From the NCBI GenBank assembly GCA_025890175.1, contig JANPYM010000001.1:275187-339186 (forward strand): a stretch of DNA of 64,000 bases, written 5' to 3'. Source of the stretch: Ciborinia camelliae (Eukaryota > Ascomycota > Leotiomycetes > Helotiales > Sclerotiniaceae). Positions 13,501 through 25,295 of this stretch are shown piece after piece (position 1 is the first letter of the stretch; each line of letters begins with the position of its first letter). Position numbers and translations under genes: made by a program. The notes below the pieces were generated by a model. That model had not been told where the DNA came from. It did not search any database and worked only from the letters and a program-made list of their open reading frames with translations.

Positions 13501-14300
13501 CAAACCATGTGAGCATCCTATCACCTGAGAATATAGGTAACAGCATACACATACACAAACAGAAGAATAGAGTTTTTACATTCCGTTACAGTATCTCAAG
13601 TGAGACTCTTTGCACAGACAAACAACTATATCGGCTACTTAGCTTAGCGTACCCGTCGCCATTAGGGAATAAATAACCTTACTTGGCATCTATCTATCAA
13701 TTAGACTTCAGAAAAGCTTCAAGATCTCAAGGGAGTGCACTGCTGATGATGGATGCATGTTCAATTCATACGTGACGATTACAACAGAAAGAAATTGTAG
13801 ATACATAATTATTGTTTATTTTTAACAGAAAAATAACATTTCTGATATAATAATTACCTAATCCTTCATTAAGGTTACTACTACACGCCAAAGTCCCCAG
13901 AAAACATACAGTAAGTACGCATTGCCTATTCTCAAGTTGATGAATTTTCAAGTACACAACCATAATGCCCAGATTTCATATAATGCCTCAGATGTTCCAT
14001 ATAAAACCAGAAGATGGAGATTTGCCGTCTGGTTTCCCCATTGCCTCGTTATTATCATACTATGATGATATAGGTGAGGATAAGACGAGTTTCATATTGA
14101 AGTAATCGGGTGTCAGATATGTATAAGAGAAGTTTCAACCAATCGCAACCATTAATTTCATGCCTTTAGGTTGTTAGAGGAGAGGAGAGAAAGAGAGTTT
14201 AGAAGAGGGAAGTCCTTTGTAACTGAGTTATAGCATAGTTTAGATGAATAAAGTTTTTCCTCCTGTATTTTTTAACTGGGGTTCTCGTCATGATGGAAGG
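10525..14300. other. Gene-poor, AT-rich interval
   Basis: No supportable gene. 10.58-11.12 kb is strongly AT-rich with many TA steps, as in RIP-mutated or decayed repeats, although I recognise no transposon domain. TACCTAGGTA-type words occur near 11390, 12540 and 12580. A GTGAT run lies near 13245-13262. The remaining short open frames have no domain or splice support. Confidence 0.55.
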
Positions 14301-14307
14301 TATATAA
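14301..14307 (+). promoter_or_regulatory. Possible TATA box of the cutinase gene
   Basis: TATATAA lies 177 bp upstream of the cutinase start codon, consistent with a 5' leader of roughly 140-150 nt. The call rests only on sequence match and position. Confidence 0.4.
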
Positions 14308-14483
14308 TTCCTAACCCCAAAGAATGAATAATTTTTTATCCATCACATCAAGCTTCTATTATATGCAATACATTCACACATACACAAATACATTCATTAT
14401 CAAGCACATACTACCTACCGTACTTTCTATCCATTCGTTCTTTACCATTTCAAGAATTCAATTCAGACAAACAAACCTCAAAG

Positions 14484-15523
14484 ATGAGAGTTCAGCAGTA
14501 TTTATCAGTCTCGCTTCTTCCCCTTACCGTTCTAGCCGCACCACAATTTGGGATCGGCAATGGCTTTAAAAATTTTAAAGCTGCTGGAACTGGATATGGA
14601 AGTACAGGTGGAACTGGGAGTACAGCTGGAAGTGGATTAGGCGGAATGGGCGGATTGGGTGGATTGGGAGGTGCAGGTGGGACTGGTACGGGAGGAAGCA
14701 CAGCTGGAAGTGGATTAGGCGGAATGGGTGGATTGGGTGGATTGGGTGGATTGGGAGGTGCAGGTGGAACTGCAAGTACACCTGCTACTGGAAGTACACC
14801 TGCTACTGGAAGTACACCTTCTGCTGGAAGTACTGGAAAAGGAGCAGGAACTGGAAGTACAGCTGGAGGTGGGTTAGGTGGATATGGAGGTGGAGCTATG
14901 GGAGCTGGATGCGCACCGATGATGCTTATTTTCGCTCGAGGAACCACAGAAGCAGGAACTCTCGGTACCGTGATAGGTCCCCCATTAGTCGCAGCTCTGG
15001 GTATCGCACCAACGGCTGCCCAAGGTGTTCCTTACCCCGCCGATGTCCCCGGGTTTTTGGCAGGAGGTGATGCAAACGGAAGCAAAATGATGTATGTATC
15101 TCCCAACATTCGATAAATGTCCAAGTCACTAACTTTCCATCACAGGGCTTCAATGATTCAAAAGGCCGTTACGAACTGCCCCAACTCAAAAGTCGTCGTG
15201 TCAGGCTATTCTCAAGGAGGCCAAGTCGTACACAAGGCTGCAGCGTCGCTTCCCGCAGACGTCATGGGCAAAGTCAGCTCCGCCATCATTTTCGGAGATC
15301 CAAGTAAGTGAAACCTACCCCGAGCCATGCATTCCAGAGACTAACACACATACCAGACTACGGAAGTCCAGTCGCAGGTGTTTCCGCCGCAAGAACCAAA
15401 ATTATCTGTCATGCCGGTGACAACATTTGCCAACACGGAGATCTGATTTTGATGCCTCATTTGACTTATGGAGCCGATGCCGGAACTGCTGCGGCTTTTG
15501 CCAAGCAGGCTGCCAGTACCTAA
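14484..15523 (+). CDS. Secreted cutinase (carbohydrate esterase family 5) with a long Gly-rich N-terminal region
   Basis: Three exons (14484-15091, 15146-15303, 15357-15523) give 310 aa. Cutinases are secreted serine esterases that hydrolyse the plant polyester cutin. Residues 1 to about 19 are a signal peptide (LLPLTVLAAP). Residues about 25-140 are Gly/Ser/Thr repeats, including near-identical blocks built on SGLGGMGGLGGLGG and a TPATGS run. The CE5 domain starts at GCAPMMLIFARGTTE. The catalytic triad is visible: Ser225 in GYSQG, Asp277 in AGDNIC and His290 in MPHLTY. Cys214, Cys273 and Cys280 plus the Cys opening the domain fit the family's two disulfides. Intron boundaries restore phase exactly. 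The Gly-rich extension is unusual; most cutinases have only a short pro-region. Confidence 0.95.
14590..14895 (+). repeat. Imperfect Gly-rich coding repeats inside the cutinase gene
   Basis: Two near-identical blocks, roughly 14622-14690 and 14695-14767, encode AGSGLGGMGGLGGLGG-type sequence. They are followed by a 15-bp unit encoding TPATGS, repeated about three times. These tracts are expected to vary in length between strains by slippage. Confidence 0.75.
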
Positions 15524-16420
15524 TGGACGTGACGGACTGGATTTTCCTTCCGACTCTCCATATCATTTTATCACGAATTCTTCACGAAGCTGTTACGAAA
15601 TCCATGCCGGTATCGCTCGACTAAGGCGATCGGCATTTGTGGCATTGATTGCACATCTTATCATTGATATCTGTACCAATTCTCTCACAATGAGCTGGTT
15701 ATTTGGCTGGGGATTTTTGTATATTGTATTCATGAATCTGGAGGATTTATCTCATCATGATGTCCGACCTGTTGAAAAGGCAGAATTTGTTTGTTTTTTC
15801 TTTTCTTTTCTTTTCCTTTCCTTTGTGGTATTTTTGTATGGATTCATTTGAGGGTTGTTCTAGATAGAGATGGAGGATATCATTAGAGAGATAGAAACTT
15901 GAATTCAATTTTTTTACATCTCATTATATGTTTTACGAGTTAAATATTAATATGAAATTGACCCTTACAAGGAGACTAGACTCTATTACTACGATGTATA
16001 TAGTTTGACATCTGTCCAACTCCGAGCCCTTTCGACAGTGATTCTTAATTTTCTCAGTCTTCCCAAACCACAAGTGCATGGAGGTGAGTAGAGATTAAAT
16101 GAGTATTCATGGTGGAACATACGCGTATTTTCTGCAACTTCCGTATGCTTTGGAAACTAGATAAATCTCGATTTCCGATGCATCTATCTTCACATAAATG
16201 CGAACATCTAGCATTTATTAACCAGCCCAATGTATTTCCAAGATATTTATCATTCGATAAGTAAAATTCAAGTCTGTTTATCCAGCCAACTCCAACCGGC
16301 AAAGATATCTCCGTAAACAAAGCTAAAAGCAAAGCAGGAGGATGCGCGTTCATCTTAACGGTTTCTTCTGCACCAATTTTAATCGTCGTCCGCACAACAT
16401 ATTTATCAATCACCCCTGAT
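15524..16420. other. Convergent intergenic region
   Basis: This lies between the cutinase 3' end (plus) and the FAD monooxygenase 3' end (minus) and presumably holds both 3' UTRs. T-rich and A-rich stretches are seen at 15789-15835 and 15905-15960. I see no gene. Confidence 0.6.
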
Positions 16421-17993
16421 CTATGCATAATGCTTCAAGACATCGTCGTGCATGTCATATCTACCTCGATATTAATTAAATTAGTCTTACAATGTCTCCA
16501 GGGGAAAGGGGGGGGAGATGGGTTGGCTTACGCATTCATCTCTTCAATTGTCAATTTTGACTTCTCGTCAGAAACATTGTAGACTGCTGAATTGGTGTTG
16601 CTTGAAAAGCCTAAGATAAAAAAAATGTAAACAGTTGTTTCATAGTGGAAATGTATTGACTGCTGGGATATCTCACCAATTCGTTCATTGATATTCTCTC
16701 GTGCTTTAGCAGCAGCAGCTTGTACACGAGTTGCACGGGGCTTCCTGACTTGCTCGTATACTTTCAAAGCTTTTTGTACATCGCCGTTGAAGTGTTTCTC
16801 GCTGAAAACAATGCCAAGGGCTGCTGCATCCTCAATGGCCATACATGCTCCTTGACTCTGATCAGGCATCATCTGCGCATGAATTAGTTTACAGAAAGTA
16901 TGATTCTAGCTAGAGCATGTCTTACAGGATGAGCTGCATCTCCAATGATACAAGCAGTACCCTTTTGCCAGTATGGATAGGGTTCATGGATCCATAATCT
17001 CCAAGGAGCGACATCCTTTCCAATTGATAAATGCTTATAAACCTGGGGATCCAGATCTGGAAATGGGGCTAGGAGTTCCTCTACCGTTCCTTTGGCACCC
17101 CATGTCTGGTTGGAATAATCACCTTTTTCTCTTGGAAAGAAACAGTAGTAAGACAGCAATCTACCACCGTTACAAGGTGATAAGACGATCTTGTAATGGG
17201 TATTGAGACCTCCCCAGTATTCGAGTGCATTGTTCTGAGAGTAGTCTACCAAGCCAAACTTGACTGCTTCTTCTCTGTCAACATTTGCATGGAGACAGGA
17301 TGCATCGGCTGCTCTCCTTTCAATTTTTATGCCGATTAGAGAGCGTATCGCAGATCCGATACCATCAGCACCGATGACTACGTCATGGACTGCAGTATTC
17401 CTGTTTTCAAACGTTATTGTGCCAGTCTCGGTGTCGAGTCCAGAGCACTAACGTAAAAGATTTGGTTAATGACCTCAATATCACACCATGCCTTCGATCT
17501 GTTTGGGGATGCGTACCTTGTGATTAACCAGCAGCTTAGCAGGCATACCTGGCTTTTCTGGTTCACCTACAGCACTATCCATAAGCATAGCATGCATATG
17601 TTGCCTGTGAAACATATTGTAGACCTATATGACCACATTAATCTCATCAAATTGAAATCTTTGTATGTGACAAGGGCTTACATGTCCCCACTTCTCCTCA
17701 TAATCGTCAAGGTCATAAATAGAATCAGGCTCTCCAGTTTTCCAATCACGTCGAATCAACTTCTTCAAAATAACAGGATCTGCTTTTTCGACTGGAACAT
17801 CCCATTCATGTAGCCATTTTGTACCATTAGCAGCGCAAGATACTGAAGCACCAACTTCGCCAGCGTAATCCGCACGTTCGTATATCGTGACTCGATGTCC
17901 GGCACGACGTAAAGCAATAGCAGTACTCAATCCTCCAATACCACCACCCACTACTCCAATATCAAGAGACCTAAAGCCGGATTGGGAGGGCAT
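16421..17993 (-). CDS. FAD-dependent aromatic monooxygenase, salicylate hydroxylase-like
   Basis: Six exons (17993-17682, 17624-17517, 17447-16926, 16872-16677, 16610-16532, 16460-16421) splice in phase to 418 aa. This is a group A flavoprotein monooxygenase: it uses NAD(P)H and O2 to hydroxylate a phenolic ring. The three family motifs are present: the Rossmann GxGxxG (GGGIGG, 16-21), the DG motif (ADGIGS, 167-172) and the GD motif (IGDAAHP, 308-314) followed by DQSQGACMAIEDA. The last exon of 40 bp completes the C-terminus ending EEMNAYDMHDDVLKHYA, typical of the salicylate hydroxylase-like subfamily. The gene diverges from the Zn2Cys6 regulator downstream on the plus strand, a common arrangement for inducible catabolic enzymes. 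The exact substrate cannot be read from sequence. Confidence 0.93.
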
Positions 17994-18932
17994 TTTGACC
18001 TAAAAAGGGGGGATGAAAAGCGCTTGGAAAGAGAAGTCGCAGATTTGATTTGTAGAGAATGAGAGAAAATAACAGCCTCGGCCTCTAATGGCAGAGTTTC
18101 AAAGCTCGTATAAGAAAAAGGATTGCTTGATGGTGGATCCTTGGTAGCCCTCTACTACTCTACTATATGTATTGTAACAAACACTTCGGATCAGAACGAT
18201 GAGTTCATAAATGCGTTGTGATATTTCTAATGAAGGAAGTAGACTGAGAAGTACCGATGAGTTTGCATGAAACGAAAAGCGGTAAAGTTAAGTATTCATG
18301 AAAAATCAAAAAGGGGCATTCGAAGTCTTGTAAAAAGTTGATACAAGTAGCAGGCTCCACACGGTCTGGTTCCGCTGGTCTTCCAACGCACCTGAATAAG
18401 GTGTAGACATTGCCGTTGCCATAGACCATTGCGGTTTAAAAATCACAGCAATTGGCTGCATCTTTGATTCTGTTATCAAAAATCCCCAATCGCTGGAGAA
18501 TTGTTGCGTTCGTCTTTCCTAGGTAGTCGTGGTTGTCCAACAGTCCCGCGAAATAATGTTGCCGATGGGGAACACATCCGACGGCGGATCGTACCTTGTC
18601 ACACAGATAATGGTAATGATAAAGCTGAATCAAAATCTCTAAACACACCCAACATTGCACCTTGGTATCTATCGTCTGCTTATAATTGGAAGAATATAAG
18701 CGAATAATTACTAATTAGTTACATGTCCTTACTATAATGACACACCTACTCCGCATCCCTTGTGGAGTCGTTCTCACTCCCACTTCCGACTTCAAATCAA
18801 CATCATCCATTCCGAAACATAGCCCCCTAACCGTTAATTCATTTCCTCTTACTCAATCTTGCATCTCTGACGCCAAGTTCCATCAAGGTCACGAGAATCT
18901 GGCGGTGGGGGCCAGGCAAAGTCCCGCAGGTG
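17994..18932. promoter_or_regulatory. Shared divergent promoter region
   Basis: About 940 bp separate the start codons of the FAD monooxygenase (minus) and the Zn2Cys6 regulator (plus). Several CGG triplets are present (for example near 18190 and 18590), the half-site type bound by Zn2Cys6 proteins, but I cannot define a specific operator. The open frames inside are short and unsupported. Confidence 0.4.
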
Positions 18933-21323
18933 ATGCCTCGCCGAAGAGTAGATCCCGATAAACGTGCCCGTGCGGCAAGAGCTTGTGTTCTGTGTAAAAG
19001 CTCGAAGAAGCGGTGCGATTCAAACCTGCCTTGTTTGTCGTGTGTAACGAAAGGCCGTACCGAGTCATGTCGATATCCACCATCTTCTCCTCTGTCGTCC
19101 CCCATCCCGCGACGGCTGGGCCAAAGAACATTGGATCATTCACTAGATCTTGTTGCTAGAAATGTTGAGTCCTCGACTTCGACGCAACTTCAGTCCGATC
19201 CACAACCTCCCGTTGAGGATCACGCCGTGCAATCCTTTCGGCAAAATATTCATGCTGCTTCCGGTCAGCGTCCTGAGCCGTTAGGAGATCCCGTTATTTC
19301 GGGCGAGAATACTACTACTTTCCCCAGTACACGTGCCAGTACTCGTGAATCTTCACCATGTCAACGTTCCACAATGTTACGAAGCTCTCAAGGCGAACAA
19401 GGTCAGGAGTAATCCTTTCATGCAAGGACAGGCCGCTCCTTACCCGAAGAGATTCCAAGAGCATGCAAAACTGACACATCTGATAGTCTATATCGGCAAC
19501 ATTGCTGCTATTTCATTCCTAAACTTCCTTCAAACTACGCTCAAGCGATACATAGGAACTTCGGTTTTCACCGAACGCCAGGGGAGTAATGTGATGTTGG
19601 AAGTGGAGACATCCAGGAACAACAGCCCATTTGAAGATGATTTGAATGTTTCAGAAAAGCAAGATTTAATAACATGCTTTATGAGAGTAGTAGGGCTCTG
19701 TGGTCTTTGTTGTTTTGAGTAACACTTACATATGATTTAGTCGAATGGTATTCTTCACCTCTTCTCGCGAGATGATATATCCAGATTGTTAAACATCAAA
19801 ACTGGTGCTGCGAATTCGTCTCCAAGCTCCCGCTCTCAGCGCGAAGAGCTCGCGTGTCTTTTTCTGATGATAGCAATAGGAGCTCAATCTCGAGGCAAGG
19901 ATTTTCCCGAGATTCAACTTGCAAAAAAGTATTTTGCGCAGGCCCAGCAGATAGCATTTCTAGATATGCTGGAAAATCCTTCGCTATGTATGGTTAAGTT
20001 ATTTTTATTGATGGCAATGTACATGCTTGGGGCCTGTCGCAGAAATACGGCTTTTATGTATATTGGCATTGCCTCGAAATCTGCAACTATTCTTGGGTTA
20101 CATGTTCCATTTCAACATTCTCGGCTTTCCTATGATGAACGTGCCGCTAGGTTAGTATCTATGCTCATATTATGCGAAGGTCAACTCACATGTTTCAATT
20201 TGCTAATTGTACTGATAGACGCCGTATATGGATGAGCTCTCGGGTTCTCGATCTGGTATGTAGCTCCATTCTTGCACGTCCCAGTAGCATACCATCGATA
20301 GAGAGAGACGAATACGAGATCGATAGTTCCAATCCTGAGGATATGGACCATCGAACATTAGCTCTTTACGCAACCTATGAATCCTCTTCTATCATTGAAA
20401 CCATTGTACAAAAGTTTGCCAAATCTAGTAGCATCGACTTGCAATCGGCTGATACTTATCTTCAAATGCTGCGGGAGTGGAGTCAGGCTCTACCGGCTGC
20501 GCTTCGCACCGTTCCCGACCCCACGTCCGAGATGGGTTATCGTGAGACTACAATCGGCAATATCCATGTTTCATGCACGTACTATGTAGGCATCATGATG
20601 GTAACGCGGCAATTTCTAATTTCTCATGTCATGTTCCAGCTACGGAGAAATAGCTCGAGCAAGTCCAAGAGATCTGCCGAGGTACCTGCTACAAATGATG
20701 GCGAGAGAGAGAAAATCGGTCAATTCTCAGACGCTTGCATACAGGCTGCTCATCTAATGGTTGAGTTATGCTACGAAGCACACCTGGGTAATGTTCTTCT
20801 TGATAATATGTGTATCCTCAAAGCTTGGATTTTTTCCGCCGGGCTTGTCCTTGGCTTCTCCCTCCTTGTAGAAATCGAAGCCCCCGTTCATGTTCGCGAA
20901 TCCTTCAATCACGCCTGCGCCGTACTTAAGAAATTTGCACGATTGAGTCCCCAAGCAGAACAATACCATGATATACTTTGTCGATTTCACACTGCTATTG
21001 AGTTGTACCGACAACAATTGCTGAAGGCACAGAAACAAAGTAACAATATATATGTTGAGAAGATTATGACCATCGGGTCTTTCAATAGAGGACCCCGTGA
21101 AAGGGGTTCTAGCACTGAATTCCAGTCACAGTCGCAGCCTGTCCCCACGACTGAGCAGGAGACGTTTGGGGAAACAGAGGGACAAGGAGACCTGGCAGAA
21201 ATTTTCGCCACGGATTTCTTTGGGATTGAAAATGAAATCCAGATGTGCGATGCTCAGATTGGGTATGATACGGGGGTTGCTGCTGATCTACGGTGGCTGT
21301 GCTATGCTGCAGGTCCTTCTTGA
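18933..21323 (+). CDS. Zn2Cys6 fungal transcription factor
   Basis: Proposed exons 18933-19326, 19385-19689, 19741-20150 and 20219-21323 give 737 aa. The N-terminus has a basic arm followed by a complete Zn2Cys6 binuclear cluster (Cys18, 21, 28, 34, 37, 46; ACVLCKSSKKRC). The middle region matches the fungal transcription factor domain: FMYIGIASKSATILGLH, then after the third intron RRRIWMSSRVLDLVCSSILARP. The first intron is the least certain: the frame changes between 19327 and 19384, and a 58-nt intron with a weak GTACAC donor fits the phase, but a frameshift is possible. It probably regulates the adjacent divergent monooxygenase, an inference from position only. Confidence 0.88.
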
Positions 21324-22334
21324 CTTTGAAATATTTCAAGTTGATTTCAAAGCAAGGACACCGGCCAACAGTGGGTTTATCATCAGTTCTCAGACTACGT
21401 TCCAGCATAAAACAACATATTTGACGAGTTTGCATTGCAATTATGACAGGTTTATAAGCCCAATGATAAGACGAGCGGAAGGTTGATATTATTTTGGCAT
21501 TGTGAAGAGACGTAATGTTGGAGTATATTGTCGGAGGAAGATACAAATGCTGCAGGTCATGCATGCTACCTCAAGAGCACTCAAAATTTGCATAACTGTT
21601 TTGATGGGAATATTACGCACGTTTCACCTTTTGGCGCGGCCAGAATCTTTTGTCGAATACAAATACAGTATATTCATTGGATAATTTCCACTCCAGGGCC
21701 TAAAGACAGGCAGTCGATGTCATTCCATTTTTGCGTCAGCTCATAAACCTATTCATCGAGTCCAAATATCCAGTGATCTATCAATCAGTCTTTGGCTGTC
21801 GAATTTACCATCTATTTCATGGCCTGTTTCGATTTGAGCCCCCTTATCCTATCATCTCTCTTACCCACCTGTAACCCATGTAATTTGGCGACCGAAAGCG
21901 ATGTAGCGATTCAAGTGGATTTGATAGTCATTCGCTGAAGTAGTATCAAATCATGTCCAGGAAAAGTACGAAGCGTATTGAAAGTACAACATCATGTTAC
22001 CTGATTATGATATCGAAACATCGAGATTGAGTCTGATGAATATGAATAAGATGCCTGAGTATATAGGATCAAGCGGTAGGCGTATAAAGGAGTATTTTTG
22101 CATCATGGGTTGCGAATGGAAATCATATTTTATTTATTGGCTATCGACTTTTTTGAATCATAAAAAATACACCTCTCAATGAACCAGTGTCTAGTGCGTG
22201 ACAGTGTGCTATTCCATAATTATGAGCCACAACAGAAATAAGAATTGTCCCCTCTCGGCCTGAGAAGCTCTCAGTACCCAAAACTATAAAATGCCAATGC
22301 TATTGATCAACTCTGGAGTTCTCAGAAAGCCTTT
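21324..22334. other. Intergenic region between the regulator and the repeat array
   Basis: About 1 kb downstream of the Zn2Cys6 gene, without a supportable gene. Open frames are short and lack domains. The last 150 bp already resemble the inter-core sequence of the array that follows. Confidence 0.5.
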
Positions 22335-25295
22335 TGTTGCACATCTACATTTTCGTATTACATGCTTTATCCCGAGAAGTGTGCAGATAGTATACATAGT
22401 TTTCGGTAGTGCTTTGTCCATTGTCTAACAAGACAATAATCCGTTTTCCTAGTTTCGACAGCAATAGTCATCATTCTGGTCTGTGTTTAGAAAACCCACC
22501 ACTCAGAGCTCATGAAAGACAATCATGTTGCATTCCTACAAATCGATTTTACAGGTCTTATCCTGACAAGTGGGTGTGAGCGATGTGTATAGTTTAACAC
22601 TAATTCGAAATCCATGAGCTCTTGATGGGAAGGATGATCCTCTGGCTTTTCTTAGCTCCAGAACTTATGACTAGTCTTTCAACCCGTCCCCAGATACCTT
22701 TCAGTCAAAATTCTCGAAAGACGTATGTTGCATATCTAAGTTTTCACATTGCAGGAGCCACCCTGGCAAGTTTGTGAGAGTAGTAAATGGATTTGCAGTT
22801 AAGCAAGTCGCAAAGGCCTTGAGATTTCCATAAGAAGCTTATCTTAATTGAGAAGCACTTTTCCTTTTTCAGAGATAATGAATTCGAAAATATGATTGAT
22901 AATTTGTCAGTTGCAGTTTTGCGTTCACTCACAACCAATTTCTTTAGAATTGGCGTCAATACAACGTCAAAATCGTATTAAAATTCGCTTCCACCTCAAC
23001 GTCGATAGCTTCACTACATCAAGCAAGGCTATTTCCACCATTCAGAGCTCTCTCTGGGATTTGAATATACCCCTCCAAGCATGCGGCTGCAAGAGATAGC
23101 CAGTTTATTACATCTCTAAAGACCTTTAATAAGTTACGGAATCTGAGGCGTTCCAAGTCAGCCTCTTGTATTTTGGTATGCATTAAAAATCACTAGTTTT
23201 AATGATAACCATTAAAAAAGTCTTCCTTTGTATGTGTTCAAGATCCTAAGTATCCGTCACCATTCCACCAGTGTACGCAAACAGAAACCCTAGTCTCGAG
23301 GATCCCTCAGTAACAGGGGTGGATTTATCAGGTCACATGGGGACTAGACTAGTGTAGTATTAGCTCAGGACCTTGCTTATAAGCAGTCCCAGTTTAGATC
23401 TTCAATCCATATCCCCTTTCGACGAAACCATTGTATTTTCTCCCTCCACTCAAAGTCCTTAAAAAGATTATGTTGCATATCTATGTTCTCATTTTTGCAG
23501 GCCTCATCCCAACAAGTGAATATTGAAGTATCCCGTGAGTGGCGATAAAACCATCCATTTTCCTAGCCCCGGTAGTTAGGAATAGGCTTTCTGGGAAGTC
23601 CGCGGGATTCCTCCACTCAGAAGACTTGAAAAAGATACGTTGCATATCTATGTTCTCATTTTTACAGGCTTTATCCTGACAGGATTATAGATATTCTACT
23701 TTCATCTAGGGATGGTGGTGTACTAATAATTTGTTAGTGACGTTTAGCTTGAAGGTTGGAGAAGGTTTAGATTTGCTACCGACTAGCTTACAAACTAACT
23801 AGGACCGAACTTTAGAACCGCGTTTAGGGTTAGCATTTTGTCATTAGTGCAGCTTATTGTAAGCTAAATGACCGTACACGATTCAAGCGAATTGTTCTTG
23901 CTCCAAACTAACTCCCGAAGTCTATGCCATGACGTCATGATCCAGCTAGAGACTGATCCAAGCCCCTTTCAAACTTCTGTTGCATATCTACCATTTCCAT
24001 TTGCAAGGGTTATCCTAACAAGTGTTTAGATACTATCGTAGTTCACACCACTACTTTGAACCTAACCCTATGCGGCTCGGTTTACAGATGGCTCACCAAA
24101 CCAGTCAAAGAAGCTAATGTTGCATACAGACCATTATCAGGATATTGAAATCGCTTATAATCATTAAAGGTCTATTGAACGCAGACACAGTACAAAAAAA
24201 GCAATATCATCGATATTCAGATTTGGATCGATAATCATGGTTGGTTGATTGAATATGCATTTATCCTCAGAGGTCGAAATATTGGCGCCTGATGATCTGG
24301 AAGCGAAGCCCCGCATGGAATAGTATCAATAGTAATCCAACCCTATTAAATGGCCTTTAATGACAGTGCAATCAAGAACTTTCCAATGAGTTCTTTTTGC
24401 ATATAATTTTGCCTCTAACAAGGCCCATCCTAAGAAGTGCCAATTTATTACTTCGTAACCATTCCCAACCATCCATAGCACCGATATCAATCCGGACTTA
24501 TGTAGAGTTGGGTTTGAAAATTGCCAGCTCCAGATACCCTCCCAAGTTTTGTTGCGCATCTACAATCGGTATTTACAAAGCACATCCTAACAAGTATCCA
24601 TAGCTCATATGATTACCTCACAACCATTCATAGTACCAACTCTAATCCAGGCTTACCTTACACCGGGACGATTGTGAAAATGGTCCACTTCCGATCCTCT
24701 ACCAACCTTTTTAGCCTATCTACAACTCCTTTCTCTTCCCAAAAAGCGTAAAAGTGTGTCTATCATAGCTCCCGTTACTACTTCAAATCTATCACCTAGG
24801 ATCGATCCAAGTCGTCCCCAAAAAAATGCTCCAGTCATAATGCTCCAACAGCTTTGTTGCACATCTACAATCTGAAACTACAAGGCTCATCCCCAGATGT
24901 GTTAGAGTACTAACCATGGATTCCATAGCTCCCATGATCTACCAATATAGCTTCCATCGCTACTTCGAAACCATCAAGTAATAGTCTCAACCTTCTTCCA
25001 AGTATCCAATCCGAGTCCCCCTCCCAGCAAGTTATGTTGCACATCTACAACATGGAATTACAAGGCCCACCCCAACTAGCCTTTAAATCCCAAGTATACT
25101 ATCCATAATCCGTCCATTCTCTATCTTGAACCACCCACAACCCGTCCCCGAACCTGCTTATTTTTCTTTTCCAATAAAAAAAAGGGGTTGAAAAGATTGA
25201 ACAAAAATTGTTTGCTCAATAACATCCCAAGAAGAGTTACCCTGTAAGTTCTGTTGCATATCTAGGTCTTCGGTTTCACAAAACTACCCATATTT
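22335..25295 (+). repeat. Degenerate array of about 12 units with a conserved 46-48 bp core
   Basis: A core starting TGTTGCAYATCTA and ending near CATCCTAACAAGTG recurs at 22335, 22526, 22726, 23471, 23638, 23978, 24118 (truncated), 24395, 24550, 24855, 25035 and 25252, with a weaker copy near 24709. Spacing is mostly 150-220 bp with larger gaps. Flanks are related too: a CCACTCAGAG..AAAGA block precedes several cores, TTTTCCTAGYYYC and CTACTTCGAAACCATC blocks lie between cores. All cores are in the same orientation. Read from TGT, many cores give (F/L)CC(I/T)ST....YK.HPNK, usually followed within a few codons by a stop. Two copies carry one extra T and some carry stops. I do not recognise the family. 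It may be a decayed tandem small-gene family or a satellite. Confidence 0.75.

Noticed and set aside
8655..21323. P450, cutinase, FAD monooxygenase and Zn2Cys6 gene as a secondary-metabolite cluster
   Set aside because: No backbone enzyme (PKS, NRPS, terpene synthase) is present and gaps of 1-4 kb separate the genes; co-location alone is not enough.
24326..24559. Minus-strand frame MRNKTWEGIW... inside the array
   Set aside because: Equivalent frame is interrupted in the other units and shows no shared residues, so it is probably chance.
22335..25295. Array interpreted as CRISPR
   Set aside because: Repeats are diverged, spacing is irregular at 150-340 bp or more, and the intron-bearing genes show this is a eukaryote.
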